Source: Planctomycetaceae bacterium (GTDB lineage Bacteria > Planctomycetota > Planctomycetia > Gemmatales > Gemmataceae). Taken from it: a DNA stretch of 64,000 bases. Within the stretch, counting starts at the first letter, position 1. Every line of letters begins with the position of its first letter. The notes under the pieces were generated by a model. The model saw only the letters and a list, made by a program, of their open reading frames with translations, ran no database searches and was not told the DNA's origin. The translations under genes were made by a program, and so were the position numbers. The stretch is from assembly GCA_013823135.1 (NCBI GenBank), contig PNLP01000041.1, positions 1 to 64,000 of the forward strand, in the 5' to 3' direction. Positions 16,918-26,779 of the stretch are shown here, one piece after another.

Positions 16918-18174
16918 ATGCTCCGCAGCCTCTTGGCGATACTGTTCGCGTTCACCTCAGCACTCATCACCGTCGCCGTACCGCCGCCTCCGGGGTACTC
17001 CGCGAAGGTCGGCGTGTCAGCACCGACACGAATCGACTGGACGTTCCTGGTGAGCAACCGCAGCCTCGCGGAACCGCCCGACAACCTGCTCGGCAAGGAT
17101 TACGATTCCACGAAACAGACCTACGAGCTGTTCGTACCGGTCCGCAAAGATGCTAAGAAACCCTCCCCAGCGATCGTGTTCATCTCCGCGGGCGACGAAC
17201 CGGCCGGGTGGAAGGCATTCGAGTCGGTGTGCAAGGACAAGGGGTTCGTGTTCATTGGCGTGCGAGGTGCAGGGAACGGCGTCGACGGACCGAAGCGAGT
17301 TCGCGTGATCCTCGATTGCCTCGACGACGTGCGACGGCAAATCCCACTCGATCCAGACCGCACCTACACCTCTGGCATCTCGGGCGGCGGCCGCATCGCG
17401 TGTGCCCTGGCCTTCACGATCCCCGAGTATTTCGGCGGCATGATTCCGCTGTGCGCCGGTGGCGAGATGCGAGACGAACAATGGCTGCGCTTCCGGGCGT
17501 CGGATCGACTGAGTGCGGCACTCATTACCGGCGAGAGCGACTTCAACCGAGGCGAGGTTGAACGCTGGAAAGCGCCGATGTGGAAGGATCTGGGGATCCG
17601 GACGAAGGTATGGACCCAGCCGAAGATGGGCCACACGATCCCGCCCGCCGCGACGCTTGCGGAAGCGGTCGCGTGGCTCGATGAGGGCGCGAGCACACGG
17701 GCGGCACTGGCGAAGAAAGCCCCCGCGAGCCGAGCCGCACCCGATGCCGTGTTGCCCCGTGCCGATGCCGCCAAACTGTTACTGAAAGAAGGCCAGGATT
17801 TGCTCGCCGGCCGCACAACGGAGTACCGCGGGCTGATGACCGTGAAGGGGGTCTCCGAGCGCTGGCCCGACACCGACGCGGGCAAGACCGCACGCAAGCT
17901 GTTGGAGAGTTATGAGGCCAAGAAAGATAAGCCATGGGAAGTGGAAGACGTTGCCGAACTTCGCAAGCAGTTCATCGCCGAGGCTCGGGCGCTGGGCGAC
18001 TACGCACTCAACGGCATTCCCGCAGGTTCCCCTTACGAGAAGGAGCGACCCGCGATGGCGAAGCGAGCGATTGAATTGTGGTTGGCGTTGATCGGGGACG
18101 CACCCAACTCGGAACTCGCGAAGGAAGGCAAGAAGCGACTAACCGAACTCGAAGCACTCGCGAAGAAGAAGTAA
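16918..18174 (+). CDS. Secreted alpha/beta-hydrolase (esterase/depolymerase-like)
   Basis: 418-residue exported protein with a signal peptide (LRSLLAILFAFTSALITVAV). An alpha/beta-hydrolase domain covers about 55-265: the nucleophile elbow reads SGISGGGR (G-x-S-x-G with Ser as nucleophile), and a candidate catalytic His lies in KMGHTIPP. The pattern resembles secreted PHB-depolymerase/feruloyl-esterase-like or phospholipase/carboxylesterase enzymes with peptide-like arms. The C-terminal 130 residues are helical and charged, with no recognised domain. It is divergent from the efflux operon across about 160 bases, and 34 bases upstream of an SDR gene on the same strand. The substrate is unknown. 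Confidence 0.75.
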   Translation: MLRSLLAILFAFTSALITVAVPPPPGYSAKVGVSAPTRIDWTFLVSNRSLAEPPDNLLGKDYDSTKQTYELFVPVRKDAKKPSPAIVFISAGDEPAGWKAFESVCKDKGFVFIGVRGAGNGVDGPKRVRVILDCLDDVRRQIPLDPDRTYTSGISGGGRIACALAFTIPEYFGGMIPLCAGGEMRDEQWLRFRASDRLSAALITGESDFNRGEVERWKAPMWKDLGIRTKVWTQPKMGHTIPPAATLAEAVAWLDEGASTRAALAKKAPASRAAPDAVLPRADAAKLLLKEGQDLLAGRTTEYRGLMTVKGVSERWPDTDAGKTARKLLESYEAKKDKPWEVEDVAELRKQFIAEARALGDYALNGIPAGSPYEKERPAMAKRAIELWLALIGDAPNSELAKEGKKRLTELEALAKKK

Positions 18175-18208
18175 CTCCTCTCGTCGAACCGTTCTCCCAG
18201 TGATTTCC

Positions 18209-18991
18209 ATGAAGTGCGACCTCGCCGGTAAAGTCAGCCTCGTCACCGGAGCCGCACGCGGCATCGGCCAAGCCATCGCGGACCGATTCGCCGACAACGG
18301 CAGCGTGGTCTACTACACCGATATCAGCGCCGACGAAGCACACGCAGCGGCCGAGAAGACACCCAACGGTCGTGGGTTGCGTCTCGATGTCACGAAGCCC
18401 ACCGAGATCGTGGCCGCCGTGCAGCAAATCCTCAGCGAGTGCGGGCGGCTCGACATCCTCGTGAACAACGCGGGTGTGAACACCCTGGCCCACCGTGTCC
18501 CGATTGACCAGTTCCCGCGTGAGGAATGGGACCGTATTCTGAGCGTGGATTTGACTGGCCTTTATGAGATGAGCAAGGCCAGCGCAGCGGTGATGCGAAC
18601 CCAGAAATCCGGGCGAATTATCAACATCGCGTCTATTGCCGGGTTGGTGCCGTTGCGGTTGCAATCACCGTTCGTTGCCGCGAAGGCAGGTGTCGTGAAC
18701 CTGACCAAGGCAATGGCACTGGAATTGGGGCCGGCTGGCATTCTCGTCAACGGCATAGCCCCCGGTTCAACACTCACCGAAGGGACACGCAAGCTCTTCT
18801 ACGGCGACGATGGGCTGTTCAAGGAGTCCGTGAAGAGGATGCTGGATCACGTTCCACTTGGTCGTCCGGGAACCGTCGAGGAGATCGCGGTCGCAGCGTT
18901 GTTCCTGGCGGACCCAGAGAACAGCTACATGAACGGCCACATCCTCACCGTGGACGGTGGTTGGACAGCCGGGTACAGCCGCGACTTTTGA
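18209..18991 (+). CDS. Short-chain dehydrogenase-like protein lacking the catalytic Tyr
   Basis: 261-residue classical SDR fold. The NAD(P)-binding motif TGAARGIG, the NNAG motif and the active-site Ser (residue 142, NIASIAG) are all present. The catalytic Tyr of the Y-x3-K motif is replaced: the sequence reads F155-V-A-A-K159 (codon TTC at 18671), at exactly the 13-residue spacing from the Ser where Tyr is expected. The C-terminal GRPGTVEEIA...VDGGW sequence is typical of the family. It may have lost dehydrogenase activity or use another mechanism. A GTG three codons earlier (18200) is an alternative start. The gene is convergent with ybeY, with stops 2 bases apart. Confidence 0.87.
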   Translation: MKCDLAGKVSLVTGAARGIGQAIADRFADNGSVVYYTDISADEAHAAAEKTPNGRGLRLDVTKPTEIVAAVQQILSECGRLDILVNNAGVNTLAHRVPIDQFPREEWDRILSVDLTGLYEMSKASAAVMRTQKSGRIINIASIAGLVPLRLQSPFVAAKAGVVNLTKAMALELGPAGILVNGIAPGSTLTEGTRKLFYGDDGLFKESVKRMLDHVPLGRPGTVEEIAVAALFLADPENSYMNGHILTVDGGWTAGYSRDF

Positions 18992-18992
18992 T

Positions 18993-19448
18993 TCAGCCCG
19001 CAATGTCTGGGAGTCCCAGCTTGGCCAGGTATTCCCGTTCTTTCACTCGCATCTTGGCTGCGGACTTGTCGTCGGTATCGTCGTAACCACAGAGGTGCAA
19101 CGCACCGTGGATCGCGTACAGAACCAGTTCCAGGTTCACGTCGTGGTTGCGATCCGCAGCATACTCTTTCGCTACCTCATAGCCGATCACGACCTCGCCT
19201 TCGAGCGTCTTCGCACCCGGATCGGTGTACGGGAATGTCAGCACATCGGTCGGTTCGTCGTGCTGCAGGAACTGATTGTTCAGCCGGTGGATATGGGGGT
19301 TATCGACAAAGGCGAGCGTGACTTTGCACGCACGCACACCCTCACCCTGAAACACGGCACATGCTGCGTCCTTGAGACGCTGGAATTCCAGCGGATACTC
19401 GTAGGGGTTGGCAACCGAAACTCGCAGTGGCAGCGGGGGAATCGTCAT
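18993..19448 (-). CDS. ybeY: Endoribonuclease YbeY (16S rRNA 3'-end maturation factor)
   Basis: 151-residue YbeY. The metal-binding signature is intact: ALHLCGYDD within the H-x3-H-x-x-G-Y-D pattern, preceded by the conserved central block PTDVLTFPY. YbeY is a single-strand endoribonuclease involved in 16S rRNA processing and ribosome quality control. The length is normal. It is convergent with the SDR gene. Upstream, a TAGAAT-like -10 hexamer reads on the minus strand within the motif at 19498-19510, which is repeated upstream of the ybeY remnant at 20.9-21.0 kb. Confidence 0.95.
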   Translation of the reverse strand: MTIPPLPLRVSVANPYEYPLEFQRLKDAACAVFQGEGVRACKVTLAFVDNPHIHRLNNQFLQHDEPTDVLTFPYTDPGAKTLEGEVVIGYEVAKEYAADRNHDVNLELVLYAIHGALHLCGYDDTDDKSAAKMRVKEREYLAKLGLPDIAG

Positions 19449-19497
19449 CTCTCCGGGGCATTCGTGGGGAAGCGGGGCTTAGCGGCCGGACAAATGT

Positions 19498-19510
19498 ATT
19501 CTATGTTTCC
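19498..19510. promoter_or_regulatory. Motif shared by ybeY and the ybeY remnant (first copy)
   Basis: The 13-mer ATTCTATGTTTCC occurs here and again at 21083-21095. On the minus strand it contains a TAGAAT -10-like hexamer in front of ybeY. Its co-occurrence with a second ybeY copy suggests the ybeY promoter was duplicated with the gene. Confidence 0.4.
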
Positions 19511-19655
19511 CGGAAGCAGCCCGAAACCTTCCCGGACGTCTCACATGGCCAAGGCAACTGCCTGCGTCCCCAATGCCGTCCTCGTCTATCTCACGTTCCC
19601 AGTAGGTTGAGTCTCGTGGATGAGTCGGAGTTGCCGCCGAACACCTTCGTGAGAG

Positions 19656-20885
19656 ATGTTGATGGCTGAGACTGGTCGCACAAACCCCGTCAGGCTCGCC
19701 GCGCTTGTTGTGATTGCGGCAGCGGTCGCCATCTGGACGTGCGTGAGAGTTGCACGAGAACCGAGCGGATTCCCACTTGGTGATTTTGTCGAGTACTGGT
19801 CGGCAGCAGTGGTGTTGTCACAGGGCGGTAACCCTTACGACGGAAGTGAACTACTCGCTGTCCAGCGGGAGATTTCCGACGACCCACACCATATCCAAGC
19901 GACGATGATGTGGAACCCGCCGTGGACTTTCGTGATCATCGCCCCATTAAGACTGCTTCCGGTCGCAGTTGCCCACATGGTTTGGCTCGCGTTTCAGATC
20001 GCGATCGTGATGGTGTCGGCCAGCCTTCTCTGGAAAGTCTACGGCGGGCAATCCGACCGTCTGTGGGTCGCGTGGGCACTGGCTGCAACGTTTGCCCCGA
20101 CTGTTTTGCTCGTGTACTTCGGGCAAATCAGCGGGATTTGTCTGCTCGGGTTGGCCGGGTTCCTGTTCTTCAGGCAGCGTGGGCAACCGGCAATTGCTGG
20201 AGCGTTCGCCGCGCTGACCGCCTTGAAGCCCCACCTGTTGTTTGCTTTTGGAATCGTGCTCGTTCTCGACGGGTTAACGCGGCAAGGTCGGTGGGCGTTG
20301 GCGTCGGGGACACTCACCTTGGTGTTCGCTGCAGTCGTCGAAGGTGTGATTCACCCGGACTTGTACCACCAGTATGCAACCGCAATCGGAACCGCAGCCA
20401 GCACTGATGTCCAAAAAAGCGTGGTGGATTGGAAATTGCCAGTCGTCAGTTACTGGCTCCGTGTGTGGCTCGCTCCGGATCAATTTTGGGTACAATTCCT
20501 CCCCACTCTGGGCGCATCGGTGTGGACCATTGTCTACTGGTTTCCCCGCCGTGATAACTGGGACTGGCCCACCCAGACACCGCGTTTAGTCATGGTTTCA
20601 GTGCTGGCAGCGGCTTACGGAGCGTGGATTTTCGACCTCGTGGTGTTGCTCGTGCCGGTCGTGCAGGCCGCGGTGCGAGTATCGGGCTGGGGACGTGTTC
20701 GGCGGGTCGCTGCATTCTCGCTCTGCTTCATCCTGCTCAATGCGGCCACGATCTTCCTGCCGCCGCACTTGGTCCCGATTTTCGATTGGAACGGGCTTTA
20801 CTATTACATCGTTTTCGCGCCGGCGGTGGCAGTTCTATACTCACTCGCAGTAGGGTTTCACCCTACTGTACCCACGCACGCATAG
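19656..20885 (+). CDS. Polytopic membrane glycosyltransferase, GT87/DUF2029-like
   Basis: 409-residue integral membrane protein with about nine to eleven hydrophobic segments from residue 10 to the C terminus. The first external loop has the hallmark of GT87 (DUF2029) enzymes: an Asp followed by Y-W and then GGNPYDG (about 45-65). These enzymes move mannose or other sugars from polyprenyl-phosphate donors to envelope glycolipids or glycans. The start could be 19656 or the second ATG at 19662. It stands alone between ybeY, divergent, and a ybeY remnant. Substrate and acceptor are unknown. Confidence 0.8.
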   Translation: MLMAETGRTNPVRLAALVVIAAAVAIWTCVRVAREPSGFPLGDFVEYWSAAVVLSQGGNPYDGSELLAVQREISDDPHHIQATMMWNPPWTFVIIAPLRLLPVAVAHMVWLAFQIAIVMVSASLLWKVYGGQSDRLWVAWALAATFAPTVLLVYFGQISGICLLGLAGFLFFRQRGQPAIAGAFAALTALKPHLLFAFGIVLVLDGLTRQGRWALASGTLTLVFAAVVEGVIHPDLYHQYATAIGTAASTDVQKSVVDWKLPVVSYWLRVWLAPDQFWVQFLPTLGASVWTIVYWFPRRDNWDWPTQTPRLVMVSVLAAAYGAWIFDLVVLLVPVVQAAVRVSGWGRVRRVAAFSLCFILLNAATIFLPPHLVPIFDWNGLYYYIVFAPAVAVLYSLAVGFHPTVPTHA

Positions 20886-20898
20886 GTCGATGCGTCTA

Positions 20899-21015
20899 CG
20901 ACCCGGAATCCGCGTAAGTGAACGTGAGCACATCAGTTGGTTAATCGTGTTGTAGGAACTGATTGCTCTGCCCTGTGATGTGTGCAGTATCCTTGAACGC
21001 GAACGAGACTTTACG
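20899..21015 (-). pseudogene. Decayed duplicate fragment of ybeY
   Basis: Reading the minus strand from 21015 gives 39 codons that align without gaps to the central block of the intact YbeY encoded at 18993-19448, with 24 of 39 residues identical, including NQFLQHD and PTDVLTF. Two stop codons interrupt it: one replaces the Glu of the intact HDEPTD sequence and one lies at the end of the block. Nothing recognisable of the HGALHLCGYD metal site follows. The upstream 13-mer of ybeY (ATTCTATGTTTCC) is also present, at 21083-21095. This is an old duplicated ybeY, promoter included, now non-coding. Confidence 0.85.
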
Positions 21016-21082
21016 AGCAGTCGCTTTCTCAGAATAATTCCGGTGTGTTTGGGGTCTATCGACTCTGCGACGGTGCGAACGC

Positions 21083-21095
21083 ATTCTATGTTTCC
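21083..21095. promoter_or_regulatory. Motif shared by ybeY and the ybeY remnant (second copy)
   Basis: Exact second copy of ATTCTATGTTTCC, 36 bases before the start of the membrane spermidine-synthase-like gene. It is probably a relic of the duplicated ybeY promoter, but it could now act on the flanking gene. Confidence 0.35.
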
Positions 21096-21130
21096 GGGAC
21101 GATACAACTCACTACTTTGGAACGGCTCCA

Positions 21131-23341
21131 ATGGCCGAAGCTCAAACTACTCCCGACCCCGTCCCGAAGAGCGCCGCACCAGGTTCGGGAATCACAGACC
21201 ATTTGCCCGCCTCTCGAACGGCAGCGTTGTTCGTGATCAGCGTTCTGGGACTGTTCCTCGAACTGCTCCTGATCCGTTGGGTAAGCACTGAGATCCGGAT
21301 CTTCGCTTACCTCCAGAACATTGTGTTGGTTGTCTGTTTTCTCGGGCTCGGGATGGGCTGTTGGGATTCACAGAAGCGTTTCAGGCTCCAAGACATCTTG
21401 GTGCCCCTTGGCATTCTCGTAACGCTCCTCTCAGTGCCGTTCACCCGGCGATATCTCGGGAACATCAGCAACCTGCTTGGCGGGATTTCCGACCTGGTGA
21501 TGTGGGATTGGCTTGCCACGGGGCTGAACCCGATCATTGCATCGCTAATCGGGGTTGCCTTGACTCTCGGGTTGATGGTTCTGCTGTGGGAAATTTTTGT
21601 TCCGTTCGGACGGTTGCTCGGGCGGCTGTTGTCCGACCATCCGAATCCAATCGCGGCTTACTCTGTGAACGTAGCTGGCAGTCTGCTCGGCATCTGGTTG
21701 TTTGTCATCACGAGCGCACTGGATCTGCCACCGGTTGCCTGGTTCGTCACCTTCGCTTTGCTCGCTCTCTACTTTGTCGGCAGTAGTCAATCGAAGGCCA
21801 GGGATTGCCTCTTGCTGGTCGGGATCATTGCAGTCTCGAGCCTCGCAGGATGGGACCCGGGGTACACGGAAACTCACTGGTCGCCGTACCAGAAACTCTC
21901 GGGGCGGGCTCTCAACCGGGATGAAGGGAATGGCGAGATCGGAACCTTCCGGATCAACGTGAACAACGCCAACTATCAAGAAATTATCGACCTTCGACCG
22001 GAAACTTTGGCCAAGCGTCCAGACTTGTATCCCCTTGCGCAGCGTGGCCTCAGCCAGTACGACCTTCCCTGCAAGCTGCACCCGAACCCCGCCACGGTTT
22101 TGATCGTCGGGGCAGGATCCGGCAATGACGTGGCGGGCGTACTTCGAAACGGCGCAAAGCGTGTCGTGGCAGTTGAGATCGACCCAGTCATCATCGAAAT
22201 CGGTCGAAAGCACCACCCCGAGCAACCCTATGCGGATCCACGAGTGACCGTGGTGCTCGACGACGCCCGGAGTTACTTCGCGACAACCAACGAGAAGTTC
22301 GACCTCATCGTTTTCGGGTTGCTCGACTCGCACACGACGACCGCCATGACTAACGCGCGGCTCGATCATTACGTCTACACTCGCGAGAGCATCGCCCGAG
22401 CGAAGGATCTGCTGACTGATGGCGGTGTGATGTTCCTGAGTTTCTTTGCGGAGCGACCGTTCATTGTCGATCGCATGTCACGAACGCTCGCTGAAGTGTT
22501 CGGGACAAAACCCCTCGTGTTCCCGGTTGTGTCGAGCAACTATGGCCGCGGAGGTGACATCTTCGTCAACGGCGACCTGGATGCCGTGAACCGGCAGATT
22601 GATGCTGATCCACAATTGGCCCGGCAGATTCGGGAGTGGCAGAATGCCTTCGTGATAAATACTCCCGGGACAACATCCGTCCCAACCGACGACTGGCCGT
22701 ATCTCTACCTCGAAACTCCGTCGATTCCCAGCCTGTATCTCGTCTTCGCGGCCGCGCTGCTCGTTCTATTCCTCTACGGGCGACGTCGCCTCGGAAGCAC
22801 TGAGTTCCACTCACGCTGGGATAGAAGTAGCTGGCACTTCTGCTTGCTAGGTGCCGCGTTCATGCTCTTGGAAGTGCAAAACATCAGCAAGGCCGCGGTC
22901 GTGCTGGGTAACACCTGGGTTGTGAATGCTGTCATCATCTCGGGCGTGATGGTAATGATCCTGCTGGCCAACGCACTCGCGGGGTGGGCCAAGCGGATGC
23001 CCGTGTGGCCCGTGTATGTCGCGCTCGTGGGGAGTTGCCTCGGGCTGTACTTCGTCGATCTTTCTCGATTCGCGTTCCTGCCCTACGCGACCAAGGCTGT
23101 CGTTGTCGGGTTACTCACGAGCTTGCCGATGCTGTTCAGCGGGTTGGTTTTCGCGCGGTCGTTTGAAGTGGCCCCTCGTAAGGACGCCGCACTCGGGGCG
23201 AACCTGTTCGGGGCACTGGTAGGGGCAATCCTACAGTCCGTGACGTTCGTCACTGGCGTGAAGGCGTTGCTTCTGATCGTGGCGGGTTTGTATCTGCTAG
23301 CAGTCGTGACAAGACCACGAACGAACTCGGCCAAGGTTTAG
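21131..23341 (+). CDS. Membrane protein with spermidine-synthase-like (SAM-fold) domain
   Basis: 736-residue protein with three parts: about seven N-terminal membrane segments (30-230), a soluble class I methyltransferase/polyamine-aminopropyltransferase-like domain (about 300-510), and about six to seven C-terminal membrane segments (540-730). The cofactor-binding loop is VLIVGAGSGNDV, followed by VVAVEIDPVI and a DDARSYF block, all typical of SpeE-like folds. Such fused proteins are common in planctomycetes and other environmental bacteria but lack a confirmed reaction. The final Val codon and the TAG stop are contributed by the left arm of a REP palindrome (GTTTAG at 23336-23341), so the original 3' end may have been replaced. 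Confidence 0.82.
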   Translation: MAEAQTTPDPVPKSAAPGSGITDHLPASRTAALFVISVLGLFLELLLIRWVSTEIRIFAYLQNIVLVVCFLGLGMGCWDSQKRFRLQDILVPLGILVTLLSVPFTRRYLGNISNLLGGISDLVMWDWLATGLNPIIASLIGVALTLGLMVLLWEIFVPFGRLLGRLLSDHPNPIAAYSVNVAGSLLGIWLFVITSALDLPPVAWFVTFALLALYFVGSSQSKARDCLLLVGIIAVSSLAGWDPGYTETHWSPYQKLSGRALNRDEGNGEIGTFRINVNNANYQEIIDLRPETLAKRPDLYPLAQRGLSQYDLPCKLHPNPATVLIVGAGSGNDVAGVLRNGAKRVVAVEIDPVIIEIGRKHHPEQPYADPRVTVVLDDARSYFATTNEKFDLIVFGLLDSHTTTAMTNARLDHYVYTRESIARAKDLLTDGGVMFLSFFAERPFIVDRMSRTLAEVFGTKPLVFPVVSSNYGRGGDIFVNGDLDAVNRQIDADPQLARQIREWQNAFVINTPGTTSVPTDDWPYLYLETPSIPSLYLVFAAALLVLFLYGRRRLGSTEFHSRWDRSSWHFCLLGAAFMLLEVQNISKAAVVLGNTWVVNAVIISGVMVMILLANALAGWAKRMPVWPVYVALVGSCLGLYFVDLSRFAFLPYATKAVVVGLLTSLPMLFSGLVFARSFEVAPRKDAALGANLFGALVGAILQSVTFVTGVKALLLIVAGLYLLAVVTRPRTNSAKV

Positions 23342-23396
23342 CCGCGACCGAAGAGAGCGAGTGTTGCTCACGCGCTCCCTTCGGTCGCGGCTAAAC
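23336..23396. repeat. REP-type palindrome, family GTTTAGCCGCGACCG (copy 1)
   Basis: Perfect 18-bp terminal arms: GTTTAGCCGCGACCGAAG at 23336-23353 and its reverse complement at 23379-23396. The inner bases GAGCG/CGCTC extend the stem. Two more copies flank the transposase gene near 30.4 and 31.1 kb. It lies between two convergent genes and overlaps the stop codon of the left one; it could also serve as a bidirectional terminator. Confidence 0.9.
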
Positions 23397-23402
23397 GCTC
23401 GG

Positions 23403-24275
23403 TTACGCCACCACTGCTTCAGCGATGCGGTTCACCGGGGCTTCCGCTGGCGTTTCGACAGTCACTTTCACCGGACCAAGGACTGTCACGTTGTTGCCGA
23501 GCACCTCGTTCGCGAGCGCCGTGTAGTCGGCGGCACCGCTGCTCTTCGGTGCGTAGGCGAAAACCGACTTACCGAAGCTCGGACACTCCGCCAGCTTGAT
23601 GTTTCGGCGGATTCGTGTGTCGAAAACTCGCGCAGCCGCCCACGGCACGTTCGCCGCACGACTTTGGTCGAGGAACGTGCTCAGGTCCGCCACGACTTCC
23701 TGTGCCAGTTTCGTGGCCGCATCGTAAAGACACACCACCACGCCCGAGACCGTCAGTTTCGGGTTAATCCGACGAGCAACCAGGGCTGTCGTTTCAAGCA
23801 ACTTCGACAGACCGTGCAACGCCAAGAAGTGCGGTTGCAACGGAATAAACACCTCATCCGCGGAGGCCAACGCGTTGAGCGTGAGAACGCCCAACGACGG
23901 ACCGCAGTCCATGAGCACGAAATCAAACGGTTCCGGGTCCAGTGCCATCGCCTCGCGGAGTAAGACTTCGCGGCCGACGATGCCTGCCAGTTCAACTTCG
24001 GCTGCGGCGAGGTTGATGTCCGACGGTACAACCCAGAGGTTCTCGGCCACCTGACGGCGAACCTCTGTGAGCGGCTTATTTGAAACGAGTACATCGTAAA
24101 TCGAGGGGATCGTGCCGTCGGGTTCGAGCCCGAGGTGGGTGCTGGCGTGAGCCTGTGGATCCAGGTCCAGCACGCAGACCCGCTTTCCGGCGTTCGCCAG
24201 TGCCGCGGCGAGATTGACCGTTGTCGTGGTCTTCCCGACCCCGCCCTTCTGGTTGATTACCGCGATCCGTCGCAT
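23403..24275 (-). CDS. parA: ParA/Soj-family ATPase
   Basis: 290-residue Walker-type ATPase of the ParA/Soj group, which partitions chromosomes or positions cellular cargo by dynamic binding to DNA or surfaces. The deviant Walker A is KGGVGKTTT in the first 20 residues, followed by the switch region LDLDPQAHAS and a Walker B-type DFVLMDCGPSLG. The start at 24275 is chosen because the deviant Walker A falls at the expected distance and a GGAG ribosome site precedes it; a longer frame has no family homology. There is no parB gene next to it, so it may be an orphan that positions another cargo. The C-terminal extension (about 250-290) is Val/Glu/Pro-rich. Confidence 0.9.
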   Translation of the reverse strand: MRRIAVINQKGGVGKTTTTVNLAAALANAGKRVCVLDLDPQAHASTHLGLEPDGTIPSIYDVLVSNKPLTEVRRQVAENLWVVPSDINLAAAEVELAGIVGREVLLREAMALDPEPFDFVLMDCGPSLGVLTLNALASADEVFIPLQPHFLALHGLSKLLETTALVARRINPKLTVSGVVVCLYDAATKLAQEVVADLSTFLDQSRAANVPWAAARVFDTRIRRNIKLAECPSFGKSVFAYAPKSSGAADYTALANEVLGNNVTVLGPVKVTVETPAEAPVNRIAEAVVA

Positions 24276-24539
24276 GGAGTGACTCCGTGTCGTATTGTGC
24301 CGCGAATCGAGTGTGCGCACGATTTTGAGGCGCGTGACTGCTCCCAGTCGGGTCGGGGCGAAGCAATTCGCTTGCCGCAACCCGAATCAGCCTTATAACC
24401 TCAGTATCCTCTCCCCGACCAGCCCAACCGCAGCCCCGACGGCGATTCGCCTGGGGTATTGTTGGAATGTCGTTGCCGTGTCAATACACGACCCAAAATG
24501 AATCGCTCTCGCCTCACACCAACACGGAGCCATCCCACG

Positions 24540-26720
<2,181 letters not shown>

Positions 26721-26741
26721 CATCACAATGTCACTGACAAG

Positions 26742-26768
26742 AAGCCCACGGAGTTTATCCGTGGGCTT
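26742..26768. terminator. Bidirectional hairpin terminator after glnN
   Basis: 11-bp perfect stem AAGCCCACGGA / TCCGTGGGCTT (26742-26752 and 26758-26768) with a 5-base loop, located between the convergent glnN and membrane protein genes. The same stem is used at 62425-62456. Confidence 0.8.
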
Positions 26769-26779
26769 TGTCGTTTAAC

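Noticed and set aside
20841..21131. 96-codon minus-strand frame in the gap before the membrane spermidine-synthase-like gene
   Set aside because: It reads through the ybeY remnant in the wrong frame; the homologous frame has stop codons.
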